A stretch of DNA of 64,000 nucleotides from Anabaena minutissima FACHB-250 (GTDB taxonomy: Bacteria; Cyanobacteriota; Cyanobacteriia; Cyanobacteriales; Nostocaceae), in contig NZ_JACJRG010000001.1 of assembly GCF_014697125.1 (NCBI RefSeq), positions 434,001-498,000 on the forward strand, in the 5' to 3' direction. Within the stretch, counting starts at the first letter, position 1. Every line of letters starts with the position of its first letter. Positions 48,886 through 58,125 of this stretch are shown here, piece after piece. Both the position numbers and the translations under genes were made by a program. The notes beneath the pieces were generated by a model. That model had not been told where the DNA came from. It searched no databases and was given only the letters and a program-made list of their open reading frames with translations.

Positions 48886-49488
48886 TTATTTGCCAAACAC
48901 AGCCGCTTCAATGGCATTGAGAGCCATTTCTAAGTCATCATTGATTATTTGGATATCAAATTCATTAGCCGCTTGAATTTCCTCGTGGGCGCGTTGTAGA
49001 CGACGGGCGATCGCCTCTTCAGAATCCTGTCCGCGTTCACGAATGCGTTTCTCTAGTTCTGTAAAGGAAGGTGGCAAAATAAAAATACTTAGAGCTTCCG
49101 GGAAGGAAGCACGAATCTGTCTTGCGCCTTCTAGTTCAATCTCTAACACTACTAACCCACCAGACTGCACTTGATTAAGTACAGCTTCGCGGGGAGTGCC
49201 ATAGTAATTACCAGCAAACTCTGCTGACTCTAGGAATTCGCCTTGAGCAACCAACTGTTCAAACTTGTTACGGCTAATAAAATAATAATTTTTGCCATCA
49301 ATCTCCCCTGGGCGAGGGGTACGAGTCGTAGCAGAGACAGAGTAATAAAGTTCTGGATGACGCTGTAAGAGCGATCGCATTAAAGTACCTTTCCCGACCC
49401 CACTCGGTCCGGTTAACACAATTAGCTTGCCTAACAAAGCACTTTCTTTGGTATTAGCACAACTCTGGATGGGTAAGACTGGCATCAT
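48886..49488 (-). CDS. gmk: Guanylate kinase
   Basis: 200 residues from ATG 49488; an in-frame TTG at 49512 gives a longer reading not needed. P loop GPSGVGKGT and [13 protein letters not shown], the guanylate kinase substrate segments. Converts GMP to GDP with ATP. Immediately downstream of remA (185 bases), a neighbour pair also seen in Firmicutes. Confidence 0.96.
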   Translation of the reverse strand: MMPVLPIQSCANTKESALLGKLIVLTGPSGVGKGTLMRSLLQRHPELYYSVSATTRTPRPGEIDGKNYYFISRNKFEQLVAQGEFLESAEFAGNYYGTPREAVLNQVQSGGLVVLEIELEGARQIRASFPEALSIFILPPSFTELEKRIRERGQDSEEAIARRLQRAHEEIQAANEFDIQIINDDLEMALNAIEAAVFGK

Positions 49489-49673
49489 CCGTTCAACCTG
49501 TGAATTAATCAAGAGACATCATTCGTTAGTAAATTAGTAATTTAATCTGGTATGTGTCCCCAGAGCAATCCTTAACTAACGAATTTGTAGCACTAGTGAC
49601 AGAAAACTTGTCTAACTCACATGGTACTGCTGATGTGGTCTCAATAGAGGTGGAGTGTTACTCCTACCCTGTA

Positions 49674-49940
49674 TTAATTTTCTACTGTATGATGCTCCCT
49701 AGAAATCACGAAGCGATTAGCTACCGTTTCTGGTTGAATCGCCGACAAAATTACGTGACTGGAATCGGTGATGATTACAGCCCTAGTTCGGCGACCATAA
49801 GTAGCATCAATTAGCTGACCTCTGTCCCTAGCATCAGTAATAATCCGCTTAATTGGGGCAGACTCTGGACTCACGATGGCAACAACTCGGTTGGCCGAGA
49901 CAATGTTACCAAAACCAATGTTAATTAACTGTATCTCCAT
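49674..49940 (-). CDS. remA: RemA/DUF370 family regulator
   Basis: 88 residues from ATG 49940 ([20 protein letters not shown]). The frame extends to 49994 but the extension lacks protein character. Conserved [16 protein letters not shown] and [11 protein letters not shown]. In Bacillus subtilis RemA is a ring-forming DNA-binding activator of matrix genes and is encoded next to gmk, as here. Targets in cyanobacteria are not known to me. The basic RTRAVI segment may contact DNA. Confidence 0.9.
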   Translation of the reverse strand: MEIQLINIGFGNIVSANRVVAIVSPESAPIKRIITDARDRGQLIDATYGRRTRAVIITDSSHVILSAIQPETVANRFVISREHHTVEN

Positions 49941-50246
49941 AAAAAAACTGACACCAAATGTGGTGTTCAAAGCTAGTAATGAATTTATTCCCATGTTATC
50001 CCTAAAAAATGCGAGTTACAACGCATTCATTCAATACAGCTTGAATTTCTTGATAAGGACTGCTTTTTTAGAGATTTACTCCGTTAAATTGCATAAAAAT
50101 ATGCCTCTAGAGACAGGAAGACTTATACATATAAGAGCTAGTCCTAGGTTTAATTACTAATAGTATCTAAAAGTGATTTGTCCACATTGTTACTTTCTGC
50201 AAAATATGTATATCTTGCAGAAAATTATCACTAATTATTAATCGAA

Positions 50247-52571
50247 TTACTTCCTCTGATGACCGGTAGATTTTTTCAATTCTTGCCATTTTTGTTGCAG
50301 TTGATATAAGTTCGGAGTATTACCTCCATAACGCCAACTCACATAAGCTTGGCAAATATCATTTATGACCTGAGCATGGGCTGGAGCATAATGCCCAGAT
50401 GATACTTTGGCATACTCTAAAGGTGTCTGTGCTGGATGTTTACCTAGACCTTTTTGATCTGCCCATTGCAGCATTTGTTGATACAGTCGTTCCATTGGCG
50501 GTAGTGTACCTAAGCGACGTCGATGTAACCACTCTCGCCACTGCGCCCAGCCTAACCAGCCCAAAAATGCGCTTGTGGTTGCTAATATTAAGCCAGTTAA
50601 TATACCTACCCAACCTTGAGTAAATAAGGCGAAAAACCAAGCGATCGCTTTACCAAACCAGCTAAATATCGTCCCAAAAACATTGTTGAAAAAGCCTGTC
50701 ACTGGGGAAGGTAGCCACCCAGCCACCCAATTCCAAAATTGCTTCAGCACACTAAAAGTCTGTGTTTCTTCAATGGAAGGTGGAATCAGGGGATGATTGG
50801 GGATGGGATCAAAGGTAAACCAGCCATATTTAGGAAAATAAACTTCCGTCATCGCATAAGCATCAGTGTTTCGCACCACATACATCCCCGTAAAGGGATT
50901 AAATTCCCCTGGAGCAAACCCTGCTACTAGCCGCGATGGGATACCAATGGAACGCAGCATCACTGTGAGAACTGTTGAGAAATGATCTGGATAGCCGCCT
51001 TGATGTTTAAATAAAAATGCTTCTACTAAGTCTTCTTTTTCATCTAAAAAAGGGAACTCGAAGTGGTTTTTAGGGATGGAATAGTTTTGCTTGAGGTACT
51101 GGGCTAAATAAAGAACTTTTTCATAGGTAGAATCTAAGGTTTTTTGCGATTTCCCTACTTGTTCTTGGTTATATTTAGCGAGAATTTCTTCGGTACGTTG
51201 TCTAACTTTGGTGGAAATTTCTGGGGGGATTTGTAGATAATACTTTTCAATATTCCGGGGATAATTTGTAGTAGCTTTTCCTAGTAAAGTACGATCGCGG
51301 TACGGTACTTCGGAAATTACTGTATAGGTGAGGTCTTCTGATAATCCCACCGGCGATCGCAAGCTATTTTCTTTATCTACTGCAATCATCGGTGTCGGGA
51401 AGTAAATTTCCCTGGGATAAGACATCGCCGGAATTAAGTTAGGTAAGTCTGATACTACCGTGTATGTCTGTACTACTTCCCTAGTCTTGCCGGAGATAGC
51501 AGGGGATGATAAAAAAATCTGATAAGACCAAGGCGATCGCTTAATAGTAGTAACCTCTTCATTACGGGAAACCTCCCAGCCTTTACCTGTATAGTGATCA
51601 AAGGCCAGCACCCGCCAAAATCCCTCAGCTTGCGATCGCACTCGCATCACCACTTTGGGCTTCATCTCTCCCCGCAGGTTTTGGTTAATCTTGCTATTAA
51701 AACCGTAATAAAAACCGCTATCTACCTGTCCTGGTTGACCATTTTTACTCGGTGCTGCACTATTACCATTACCTTGATTGTCAGCGTTACCTTGGCGCAC
51801 ATAACCAGGATTGATAATGCTGCGACCAGTAAAGCCACCTTTCACCTCAATGGGAGAACTCACAGGAAAAGTTCGCAGTTGATAGCCAGGGAATCTGGGT
51901 AAAAATGCAAATACTACCAATCCCAGCCCAACAACTACGGTAAATAGTAAAAAATAAGTAGGTAACTGTTTAGATAATTTAAATTCTTTTGACTTTTGAC
52001 TGTTGGCTTGTGGCTTTTTCAGTTCCAGTTGCGAACGATAATTCACAACTAAAGTCGGCAGTGCGATCGCTAAAAATAACAATAATATGGGTGCGAAAGC
52101 TAAAGTTTGACTCAACGTTGCCGCCACACCCAATAAAATTAAGCCAATAACTATGGAATAGCCCAGGTTTTTACGCCTAGGCACATCAAAGCTATGCAGA
52201 ATTTGGAGTTGAATTAATAACTCTGCCAAAGCCAACCGCGTATCATTCAATTCGCCAAATAACCGGCCAAAGAAAGCACCCAATGCCATTAACATCCCGA
52301 TGGCAATGCAAAACTTGACGGTGACATTAGCTTCACGACGGCGGTAATAACTCCAAGCCGTACCTAAGACACTCAGTGGAATTGCCCACAGACTAAAAGT
52401 AGTATTGGCAGCAATATCCATCGCTACAATACCTGTGATTACCAACGCTAGCACTAGTACCCGCAAGGAAATGGAGTCTTCCACTTCCAACAAAGGCGAC
52501 CCCTGGTTATTGTGTCGCCCATAACTTACAGGCAGATGCCAAAATCGATTCAACCTGGTTAAATTAAACAT
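50247..52571 (-). CDS. TgpA-like membrane protein with a transglutaminase fold lacking Cys-His
   Basis: 774 residues from ATG 52571 (MFNLTRLNRFWHLP). N-terminal block of six to seven membrane helices (DUF3488-like, about 35-240), a periplasmic transglutaminase-like domain (about 430-600) and a further helix with a C-terminal DUF4129-like tail. In active members the domain has G-x-C-x-x-[FY]-[AS]; here it is GGYPDHFS, with Pro for Cys. The second motif HAWVEVY is YAMTEVY, with Tyr for His. The third Asp (FDPIP) remains. It therefore cannot work as a Cys protease or transglutaminase. Upstream are patU and hetZ; a 15-bp hairpin lies between. Confidence 0.8.
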   Translation of the reverse strand: MFNLTRLNRFWHLPVSYGRHNNQGSPLLEVEDSISLRVLVLALVITGIVAMDIAANTTFSLWAIPLSVLGTAWSYYRRREANVTVKFCIAIGMLMALGAFFGRLFGELNDTRLALAELLIQLQILHSFDVPRRKNLGYSIVIGLILLGVAATLSQTLAFAPILLLFLAIALPTLVVNYRSQLELKKPQANSQKSKEFKLSKQLPTYFLLFTVVVGLGLVVFAFLPRFPGYQLRTFPVSSPIEVKGGFTGRSIINPGYVRQGNADNQGNGNSAAPSKNGQPGQVDSGFYYGFNSKINQNLRGEMKPKVVMRVRSQAEGFWRVLAFDHYTGKGWEVSRNEEVTTIKRSPWSYQIFLSSPAISGKTREVVQTYTVVSDLPNLIPAMSYPREIYFPTPMIAVDKENSLRSPVGLSEDLTYTVISEVPYRDRTLLGKATTNYPRNIEKYYLQIPPEISTKVRQRTEEILAKYNQEQVGKSQKTLDSTYEKVLYLAQYLKQNYSIPKNHFEFPFLDEKEDLVEAFLFKHQGGYPDHFSTVLTVMLRSIGIPSRLVAGFAPGEFNPFTGMYVVRNTDAYAMTEVYFPKYGWFTFDPIPNHPLIPPSIEETQTFSVLKQFWNWVAGWLPSPVTGFFNNVFGTIFSWFGKAIAWFFALFTQGWVGILTGLILATTSAFLGWLGWAQWREWLHRRRLGTLPPMERLYQQMLQWADQKGLGKHPAQTPLEYAKVSSGHYAPAHAQVINDICQAYVSWRYGGNTPNLYQLQQKWQELKKSTGHQRK

Positions 52572-52617
52572 TTCCAATTTCGGAAAAGCTATAGAGTAGA
52601 TGCTGATAGAGACAAAT

Positions 52618-52657
52618 TTTCGGGAAGTTCCTTTAAGAAAACAGGAACTCCCCGAAA
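52618..52657 (-). promoter_or_regulatory. Hairpin between patU and the transglutaminase-like gene
   Basis: A 15-bp stem with one mismatch (TTTCGGGAAGTTCCT with AGGAACTCCCCGAAA) and a 10-base loop, 47 bases before the downstream ATG. No T run follows on the minus strand, so it may be a leader structure rather than a strong terminator. Confidence 0.5.
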
Positions 52658-52824
52658 GCAGCCTTTGGGAGTATAGATGTCTTGTAAATTTTCATTCTCG
52701 TTGCGGGTGATTGTAGAAGCCCTAATGACCGCCCTTTGAGAAACATATTTTGATGCAAAACCACGATAATGCTCTTATCTATTGGTGTTGATCAATAATG
52801 GTGTGCTAGCGGTGGTAATCTCAG

Positions 52825-53799
52825 CTAGATTGTGGGATTAATCACAAACAACAATGGCAATTGATCGAGTTCTGGACACTCAACTTCTAAGGTGTAAGTT
52901 GGGTGAAGTTGCTGGCAAGAGATTTCCACACTCAAGCATCCAGGAATTGATGACTGTGCCATGGCAATAGAGTTATCGCCCCGCAGTGTCAAAATTCCTT
53001 GAGTGGGTAAATCACCATAAACACGTAATAGTTTCGTGTCACCTTGGGAGTGGTATTCTACCCGCAGGTTGAGTGCGCCTGCACTAGTTAACCAGAGTCT
53101 TTCTACTACTGGCTTGCTTGGTGAAACTGGTAGAGTGAGATTATCTAACAGTTGTTGAGCTGCCATCAAAGAAATTGCCATTTGTTGTTGAGACCCTAAA
53201 TCTGAGTAATCACTCTCGATATTAGGTGCTGTCTCCAAAGTTTCTGGCGATCGATAGCTGCTGCGTAACACCAAACCAGCAAGATTGTTGATTGTGTGGG
53301 ATTCGGTGGGGAATAAGCCTTCCACCACTTGCACTAATTTTGCCCCTATTGGTAGCGAAGATGTCACCATTTGTTGACATCTTGCTAATAATTCTTGGAA
53401 TACTTTCTCTGGTAGGGGAATAGGTAGATTCAGCTTTGATTGCTGCGCCATCCACCCCCAGTTAGGGCTAAATACTAGTGATGGCTCATCCAGAGTATCT
53501 GGATAGTCTACTATTTGTGTTTCCCAGGGAAACAAGGGTGGGTGGTTTTCGGTGTGAATTTGTAACCGACGTTTGATGACGGCTTGAAAACGTTCTTGCA
53601 CAGTAGGAATTTCTCCCAATAAAAAGGTTTGGGGTATACTTCCCAACTTTAGCTCACCACTATTTATAGTGGCAGTTTGGCTGAGAAGGTGATCTCCCTT
53701 ATCGGTATCCTCACGGTTTCCTCTCTGGTTTTCTGGTTGATTGATACTAGCCAGAAAACCAAGTAGGTACTTTTGAAAGGATTCTGAGTCTCTATTCAT
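52825..53799 (-). CDS. patU: Heterocyst patterning protein PatU
   Basis: 324 residues from ATG 53799, which overlaps the hetZ stop by 8 bases (ATGAATAG). An in-frame GTG upstream at 53811 is less likely. No domain is recognisable. It is mostly polar, with LGSIPQTFLLGEIPTVQERF and NNLAGLVLRSSYRSP as conserved-looking stretches. Assigned from position and resemblance to PatU3: in heterocystous strains hetZ is followed by patU, which helps set heterocyst pattern. I recall PCC 7120 splitting it into patU5 and patU3, while here it is one frame. Confidence 0.85.
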   Translation of the reverse strand: MNRDSESFQKYLLGFLASINQPENQRGNREDTDKGDHLLSQTATINSGELKLGSIPQTFLLGEIPTVQERFQAVIKRRLQIHTENHPPLFPWETQIVDYPDTLDEPSLVFSPNWGWMAQQSKLNLPIPLPEKVFQELLARCQQMVTSSLPIGAKLVQVVEGLFPTESHTINNLAGLVLRSSYRSPETLETAPNIESDYSDLGSQQQMAISLMAAQQLLDNLTLPVSPSKPVVERLWLTSAGALNLRVEYHSQGDTKLLRVYGDLPTQGILTLRGDNSIAMAQSSIPGCLSVEISCQQLHPTYTLEVECPELDQLPLLFVINPTI

Positions 53800-55015
53800 G
53801 AGTAGATGCACTAGATCCGGATACTAAGGAATTACGAATTTCCCAAGCTTGTTCTAAAATTTTAAACCACCGTTTTTGTAGTTGTGCCATTGATAACCCT
53901 AAAGCTTTAGCAATTTTGTCATCGGGTTGTCCTTGTTGTTTTAAGTCTAGTAAAGCCCTCTGCTTCTCGTCTAGTTGGGCTGTGTAGGCTTCCCACTGTT
54001 GAGGAGTTAAGCCCAAATTAGTATGTAAAGAAGCCTCTAACCACTCGTGTACTAGTTCCCATTTATGTAATAAAGCAAACCTGATTAAATGATACTTAAA
54101 GCGTTGTTGTAAGTAATCTCGCTGACGAGGAGTTAAACCTAAAACATTTTCAATTTCCTGGGCTGACATATCTTGGAGGCGCAGGGAGAAATAATCAGCA
54201 CAGTCAGATTGATCACGTTGCTCCAAATAACTCATTAATTCCGTAACCACAACGGAGCGGAGTGTATCTTCTTCTGGTTCGGGTGCTGCTTGGGTAGCCA
54301 TAGCTGAACGTAACTGCTGTACTGCTGGTTCTTCCCAAGTACCATCACCTTCGTTGCTGCTACCTTCTGCTGCTTGTTCGATATCAACGATCGCTTCTGG
54401 GGGCTGCTGTTGAGAAAAAGTCTGAGCGCGGAGAATAATTAACTGCTGTTGACGACCAGGGAGGGGAATCCGCCGCTTACCGTAACGCTCGGTAAAGGCC
54501 ATGTACTCTGATAGTTCTAGGAGAGTTTGGGGGCGATAGGTAGGGCCAAGTTGGTTTTCCCGACGAAAGGCGTTTAATGCTTCTAAATAAAAACTTTGTA
54601 GAAAATCTTCTATGATTGTCAGCCGCCCTTGATAACTCAATTGGCGTTGGGGAGGATTAATGTAACGATAAATAATTGCACTGAGGGTACTGTGTAATTC
54701 AACTCTGCCTCGGCTAGAACCCAATTGATAGTATCTCAGACACTGTTGTAGCCTGTGTTTGGCTAGGGTCATCGCTGAATTTTCTACAGCACCGGAAGCT
54801 TGAATACGTTTACTTTCGTGGCAAATACGGTATACTTCGATGGTGATTCGATTGGCTACATCGTGGCAGTTCTTGTCTGAAGCTTTGGTGAACTGCTTAA
54901 GCTCTTTGTAGGCAAGTTGGAAGATTACTTCCTCACCGTTAGTATTTTCTCCGAAAGTGTTGGTGGTGGGAGCGGTGGGAGCGGTTGGAATAGTTGCTGT
55001 TGCGGCTGAATTCAT
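53792..55015 (-). CDS. hetZ: Heterocyst differentiation protein HetZ
   Basis: 407 residues from ATG 55015 (MNSAATATIPTAPTAP). The N-terminal 30 residues are Ala/Thr/Pro-rich. The body includes RGRVELHSTLSAIIYRYINP and a C-terminal HTH-like region with LGLTPRQRDYLQQRF and KALGLSMAQLQKRWF, reminiscent of sigma-factor region 4. HetZ is an early differentiation regulator controlled by HetR and acting upstream of hetP, patS and other genes. patU overlaps its stop codon. Two dyads upstream (55093-55134) are candidate operator sites. Confidence 0.92.
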   Translation of the reverse strand: MNSAATATIPTAPTAPTTNTFGENTNGEEVIFQLAYKELKQFTKASDKNCHDVANRITIEVYRICHESKRIQASGAVENSAMTLAKHRLQQCLRYYQLGSSRGRVELHSTLSAIIYRYINPPQRQLSYQGRLTIIEDFLQSFYLEALNAFRRENQLGPTYRPQTLLELSEYMAFTERYGKRRIPLPGRQQQLIILRAQTFSQQQPPEAIVDIEQAAEGSSNEGDGTWEEPAVQQLRSAMATQAAPEPEEDTLRSVVVTELMSYLEQRDQSDCADYFSLRLQDMSAQEIENVLGLTPRQRDYLQQRFKYHLIRFALLHKWELVHEWLEASLHTNLGLTPQQWEAYTAQLDEKQRALLDLKQQGQPDDKIAKALGLSMAQLQKRWFKILEQAWEIRNSLVSGSSASTHE

Positions 55016-55092
55016 AGTGTCGGTTGTCAAAAGACCCTATACATAAACTTAAATAGAACTTGTGACGAAGGTGGGTATTGGCTTTATGGTTT

Positions 55093-55134
55093 TGCGTATA
55101 AGCTAAACGCATACACATCCTTGTTAAGGATGTG
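55093..55134. promoter_or_regulatory. Paired dyads upstream of hetZ
   Basis: TGCGT-N8-ACGCA (55093-55110), followed by the perfect CACATCCTT-GTT-AAGGATGTG (55114-55134), 99-120 bases before the hetZ ATG. The second resembles a dimer-binding operator. It does not match the HetR palindrome I know (GGGGTCTAACCCC core). Confidence 0.4.
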
Positions 55135-55222
55135 GTTGATTTTATTATTCCCAACTCTCATGGGATTAATCACATGGCGATAAATGTTATTGCCTTTACC
55201 CAACAGACGTTAACAAGTCATT

Positions 55223-55696
55223 ATGGATTTAGAAACACAAATTCAATTGCTGATTAACAATGCACCCAACGATGGTGTAACACCACATCTTGTTGCAGCA
55301 ATTGCTCCTGTGCTGGTGGCGATCGCTCAAAAGTTACGTCATTCCCAGTACCATATTCTCCAAGATGCGGAGGGTAGCTGGGTTTTAACTACCTTGAGGA
55401 ATCGTGTCAACCCAGGAATTGAAAAGCGTGTTGTTTACGCTTTCCCTACCATACAGGATGTTTCCCTAATTTCCCCTGCTGGGCTAGACCCTCAAATCAC
55501 CCCAAAAATTGTTCCCGCCACCCACATTTTGTTCCAATTGGTGGCATTAGAACCCGTAGATAGTATCGTTTTTTTGGAAACGCCGGGTAAAACCACTCAC
55601 TCGTATGAAGTAGAGCGTGCTAAATTCCAAAAACTCATACAGAAACAGCTACGACAACAGCCTTCAAGTAAAAACATACCTCCTGATATTGCTTAA
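55223..55696 (+). CDS. Conserved hypothetical protein
   Basis: 157 residues, divergent from hetZ. Soluble, without membrane segments. Conserved-looking segment GVTPHLVAAIAPVLVAIAQK and ending in a Lys/Gln-rich helix (KFQKLIQKQLRQQP). I do not recognise a family with a known activity, but homologues occupy this position in Nostoc relatives. Its promoter shares about 200 bases with hetZ. Strong terminator at 55705-55740. Confidence 0.75.
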   Translation: MDLETQIQLLINNAPNDGVTPHLVAAIAPVLVAIAQKLRHSQYHILQDAEGSWVLTTLRNRVNPGIEKRVVYAFPTIQDVSLISPAGLDPQITPKIVPATHILFQLVALEPVDSIVFLETPGKTTHSYEVERAKFQKLIQKQLRQQPSSKNIPPDIA

Positions 55697-55704
55697 AAAA
55701 AATT

Positions 55705-55740
55705 TGGATGTTGGCTGTTTTAAACACACACCAACATCCA
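55705..55740 (+). terminator. Rho-independent terminator
   Basis: TGGATGTTGG pairs with CCAACATCCA (10 bp) around a 16-base loop, 9 bases after the stop, followed by GAAATTTTT. Confidence 0.75.
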
Positions 55741-55878
55741 GAAATTTTTATCTCAAAAATCTCAAAAATTTTTCCTAAAAACCCAAAATTTTTTTCCTAC
55801 ATCATGAGTGGGGAGTAAGGAGTAGGGAGTAGGTATTGGTTAATAGTGATTTCCCAGTCCCCAATACCCAGTCCCCAG

Positions 55879-56850
55879 CTAATACAACCTACTTAGTCCA
55901 TATTCCGCGATGTTGATCAACGTCTGGTGCGATTCTGACGGTGGGAGAACAGCTAGATGGTCAATTGCTAACTTAGTATGGTGAGCAGCTAAATCTCTGG
56001 ACTGCTGTATACCTTGGCTATCTTGAACCAAGTCGAGTGCTTGCTCTAAATCTCCCGTTTGAGCGAATTCTCGCTCTATTAACACTTCCAAATAAGGTTT
56101 TTCGGCTAGGGCAAATAAAACTGGTGCTGTCAGATTACCGCTTTTGAGATCCGAACCGACTGGTTTACCCAAAGCATCGGCGGTACTGGTGAAGTCTAAA
56201 ATGTCATCAACAATCTGAAAGGCTATACCCAGATGACGACCATAGGCATACAAATGTTCTGCAACTTCTGCGGAAACTTCACTTAGTAGTCCTGCCGCTT
56301 TACCACTATTAGCAACCAACGAAGCAGTTTTGTAATAGCTTTTTTCGAGATAAGTCTCAATTGAGATACTGGTGTCAAAGCGATTCAATCCCTGTTGAAT
56401 CTCCCCGGTAGCTAAATCCATAATGACTTCTGAAAGTAGTTTGACTACCTGCAAGTTGTCTAGGTTAGCTAAATACCATGAAGATTGAGCAAAGAGAAAA
56501 TCTCCGGCGAGGATGGCAATGCGATTACCAAACAAACTGTGAACGGTAGGAACGCCCCGCCGCACGTCTGATTCATCTACTACGTCATCATGTACCAAGC
56601 TGGCAGTGTGAATCATTTCGGTGATTTCTGCTAGGCGACGATGACGCGGTGTAATATCTTGGTCTAACATGGTCGCCCGCGATATCAACAGCACGATCGC
56701 TGGTCTGATACGCTTTCCCCCAGCCCCGAAAAGATGTTCGGCGGCCGCAAACAGAATGGGGTGGCGATTTCCAACTAGCTGCTTGAGGTTATCTGCTAGT
56801 ATTTGCAGGTCTGCTTCCACAGGGGTAAACAGGGAGGTGGCTGGGGTCAT
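55879..56850 (-). CDS. sds: Solanesyl diphosphate synthase (polyprenyl synthase)
   Basis: 323 residues. Both Asp-rich motifs of trans-prenyltransferases are clear: LVHDDVVDESD and IVDDILDFT, with GGKRIRPAIV at the start. In cyanobacteria it makes the C45 side chain of plastoquinone-9, the acceptor used by NDH-1 (ndhB at 2438). A 1.1-kb intergenic region lies upstream. The first residues match the usual short N-terminus. Confidence 0.93.
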   Translation of the reverse strand: MTPATSLFTPVEADLQILADNLKQLVGNRHPILFAAAEHLFGAGGKRIRPAIVLLISRATMLDQDITPRHRRLAEITEMIHTASLVHDDVVDESDVRRGVPTVHSLFGNRIAILAGDFLFAQSSWYLANLDNLQVVKLLSEVIMDLATGEIQQGLNRFDTSISIETYLEKSYYKTASLVANSGKAAGLLSEVSAEVAEHLYAYGRHLGIAFQIVDDILDFTSTADALGKPVGSDLKSGNLTAPVLFALAEKPYLEVLIEREFAQTGDLEQALDLVQDSQGIQQSRDLAAHHTKLAIDHLAVLPPSESHQTLINIAEYGLSRLY

Positions 56851-57962
56851 GGATGGGCGGACTCTGACTTTAGTTACGAAAGTTTACATATCCTAATAAT
56901 CATTCTAAGATAAGCCTGTGCCAGCGCAAAGTTTTGCTCATAAGAATACCAACTTTTGTTTATCTGTACTTCTGAAGAAATATAGGGGACAGGGGGTTTG
57001 ATCGTTTCTTTTACTTATCACGGGCGGTGCGTTGCTAGTGTGCCTGAGCCTCACCCAATAATTTTGGATGTCAGACTAGCCGAAACTTAGATATTTAGTG
57101 ACATCTGGCTACTTACATCATTAAAAAGTGACTAATTCATTAGAAAAATAAATGTTTTCTATGTATTAATGTCTGTGTTTTAGAACTAAGTTTGCTTAAG
57201 TATTGTTACTACTCCATTTTTACGCGTTAAGTTAGACTACTAAGTGTTTTCTGTAAAAGTCTTTTGCAGCAAGTATTATTTTTTTGTAATGAACTTTTAT
57301 ATTAATTTATAATACATCTCTAAAAATATTTTTACTGAAAATACGTAATATCAATTATATATTAACAAAATTTATGTATAAATTTACAGTTTTGTATTCC
57401 TCTGTAACTGTCTAGAAAATTTCAAATTTTCCCTCAAAGTTAACTTTGTTATGTTACGCTATAATCTAGGGATTTTAGATTTTTCAGTTATTCACCCCAC
57501 AACAGTAATTCACTTTTTAGTGATATTACTCTTTCAGTGTTGTGAGTTACAAATATAACTTCGTCCAATCATCAATCAAGAAAGATTTTCTTGGTTATTG
57601 TCTATGGCGAAAGATTCTTAACTAGGAGCTAGACAACTCTTTTGAGAGTTGTTGTTATATATTTTTTGCTTGCGTTGAGCGTAAGCACAGCTCTTGTTGT
57701 CAAGATGTCGGCAAAAATAAAGCAGACTAGGTAGGCTGCTGAGGAGTGCAGTATTAGGTTGCTGTAAGGCAATCCAATGTCTGTTGTCGGATGTATGGTC
57801 TGCAATTAATTAAATAGCAAATACTTAAACCGTAGAGAATTAATGACTCTATCGGGGAATCTGCCTTAGATTAATCCAGCTACCGAGATATTACTGGGTT
57901 AGTTAAGTTTTTGCTAATTTTATGCAATTTAATTATTTCTTTGAAAAGGTGCGGGTGGAATC
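56851..57962. other. 1.1-kb intergenic region between sds and the 37-residue ORF
   Basis: Divergent promoters expected. 57001-57600 is AT-rich. 57633-57652 forms an 8-bp hairpin (ACAACTCT, TTTG loop, AGAGTTGT) followed by GTTATATATTTTTT, a terminator-like structure on the plus strand. 57660-57950 shows several short GC-richer segments (GCAGACTAGGTAGGCTGC, TCGGGGAATCTGCC) that might belong to a structured leader of the small ORF or a non-coding RNA. I could not match a known RNA family. Confidence 0.5.
57633..57652 (+). terminator. Terminator-like hairpin in the sds upstream region
   Basis: 8-bp perfect stem with a 4-base loop and a T-rich tail with TATATATTTTTT. No annotated gene ends before it, which suggests a short transcript. 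Confidence 0.5.
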
Positions 57963-58076
57963 ATGGTTTATGGGAATATGCCTATGATGATTTTTATTTT
58001 AGCTGCGGGATACTTGCTGACTGTTTATCTATTGTTGGGTTTAGCAAAACGTACTGGAAAAAAGCCTAGTCAATAG
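57963..58076 (+). CDS. 37-residue single-pass membrane protein
   Basis: The frame MVYGNMPMMIFILAAGYLLT continues VYLLLGLAKRTGKKPSQ and ends at TAG 58074. One hydrophobic helix (residues 8-28) followed by a basic tail (KRTGKK), as in small photosynthetic or respiratory subunits. AAGGTG and GGTGG stand 7-16 bases before the ATG. Family not identified. Its stop lies in the first base of a 52-base inverted repeat that also contains the murI stop. Supported by the RBS, hydrophobic pattern and the terminator, but not proven. Confidence 0.65.
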   Translation: MVYGNMPMMIFILAAGYLLTVYLLLGLAKRTGKKPSQ

Positions 58077-58125
58077 TCATTAGTCACAATGGTCATTGAC
58101 TAATGACTATTGTGACTAATGACTA
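58074..58125. terminator. Bidirectional hairpin overlapping two stop codons
   Basis: Perfect 17-bp arms (TAGTCATTAGTCACAAT and its complement) enclose an inner hairpin (GTCATT, GACT, AATGAC). The left arm starts with the stop of the 37-residue ORF, and the murI stop (58116-58118) is inside the right arm. Confidence 0.75.

Noticed and set aside
57600..57960. 6S RNA, tmRNA, RNase P RNA or cobalamin riboswitch
   Set aside because: None of the conserved core sequences of these families could be found.
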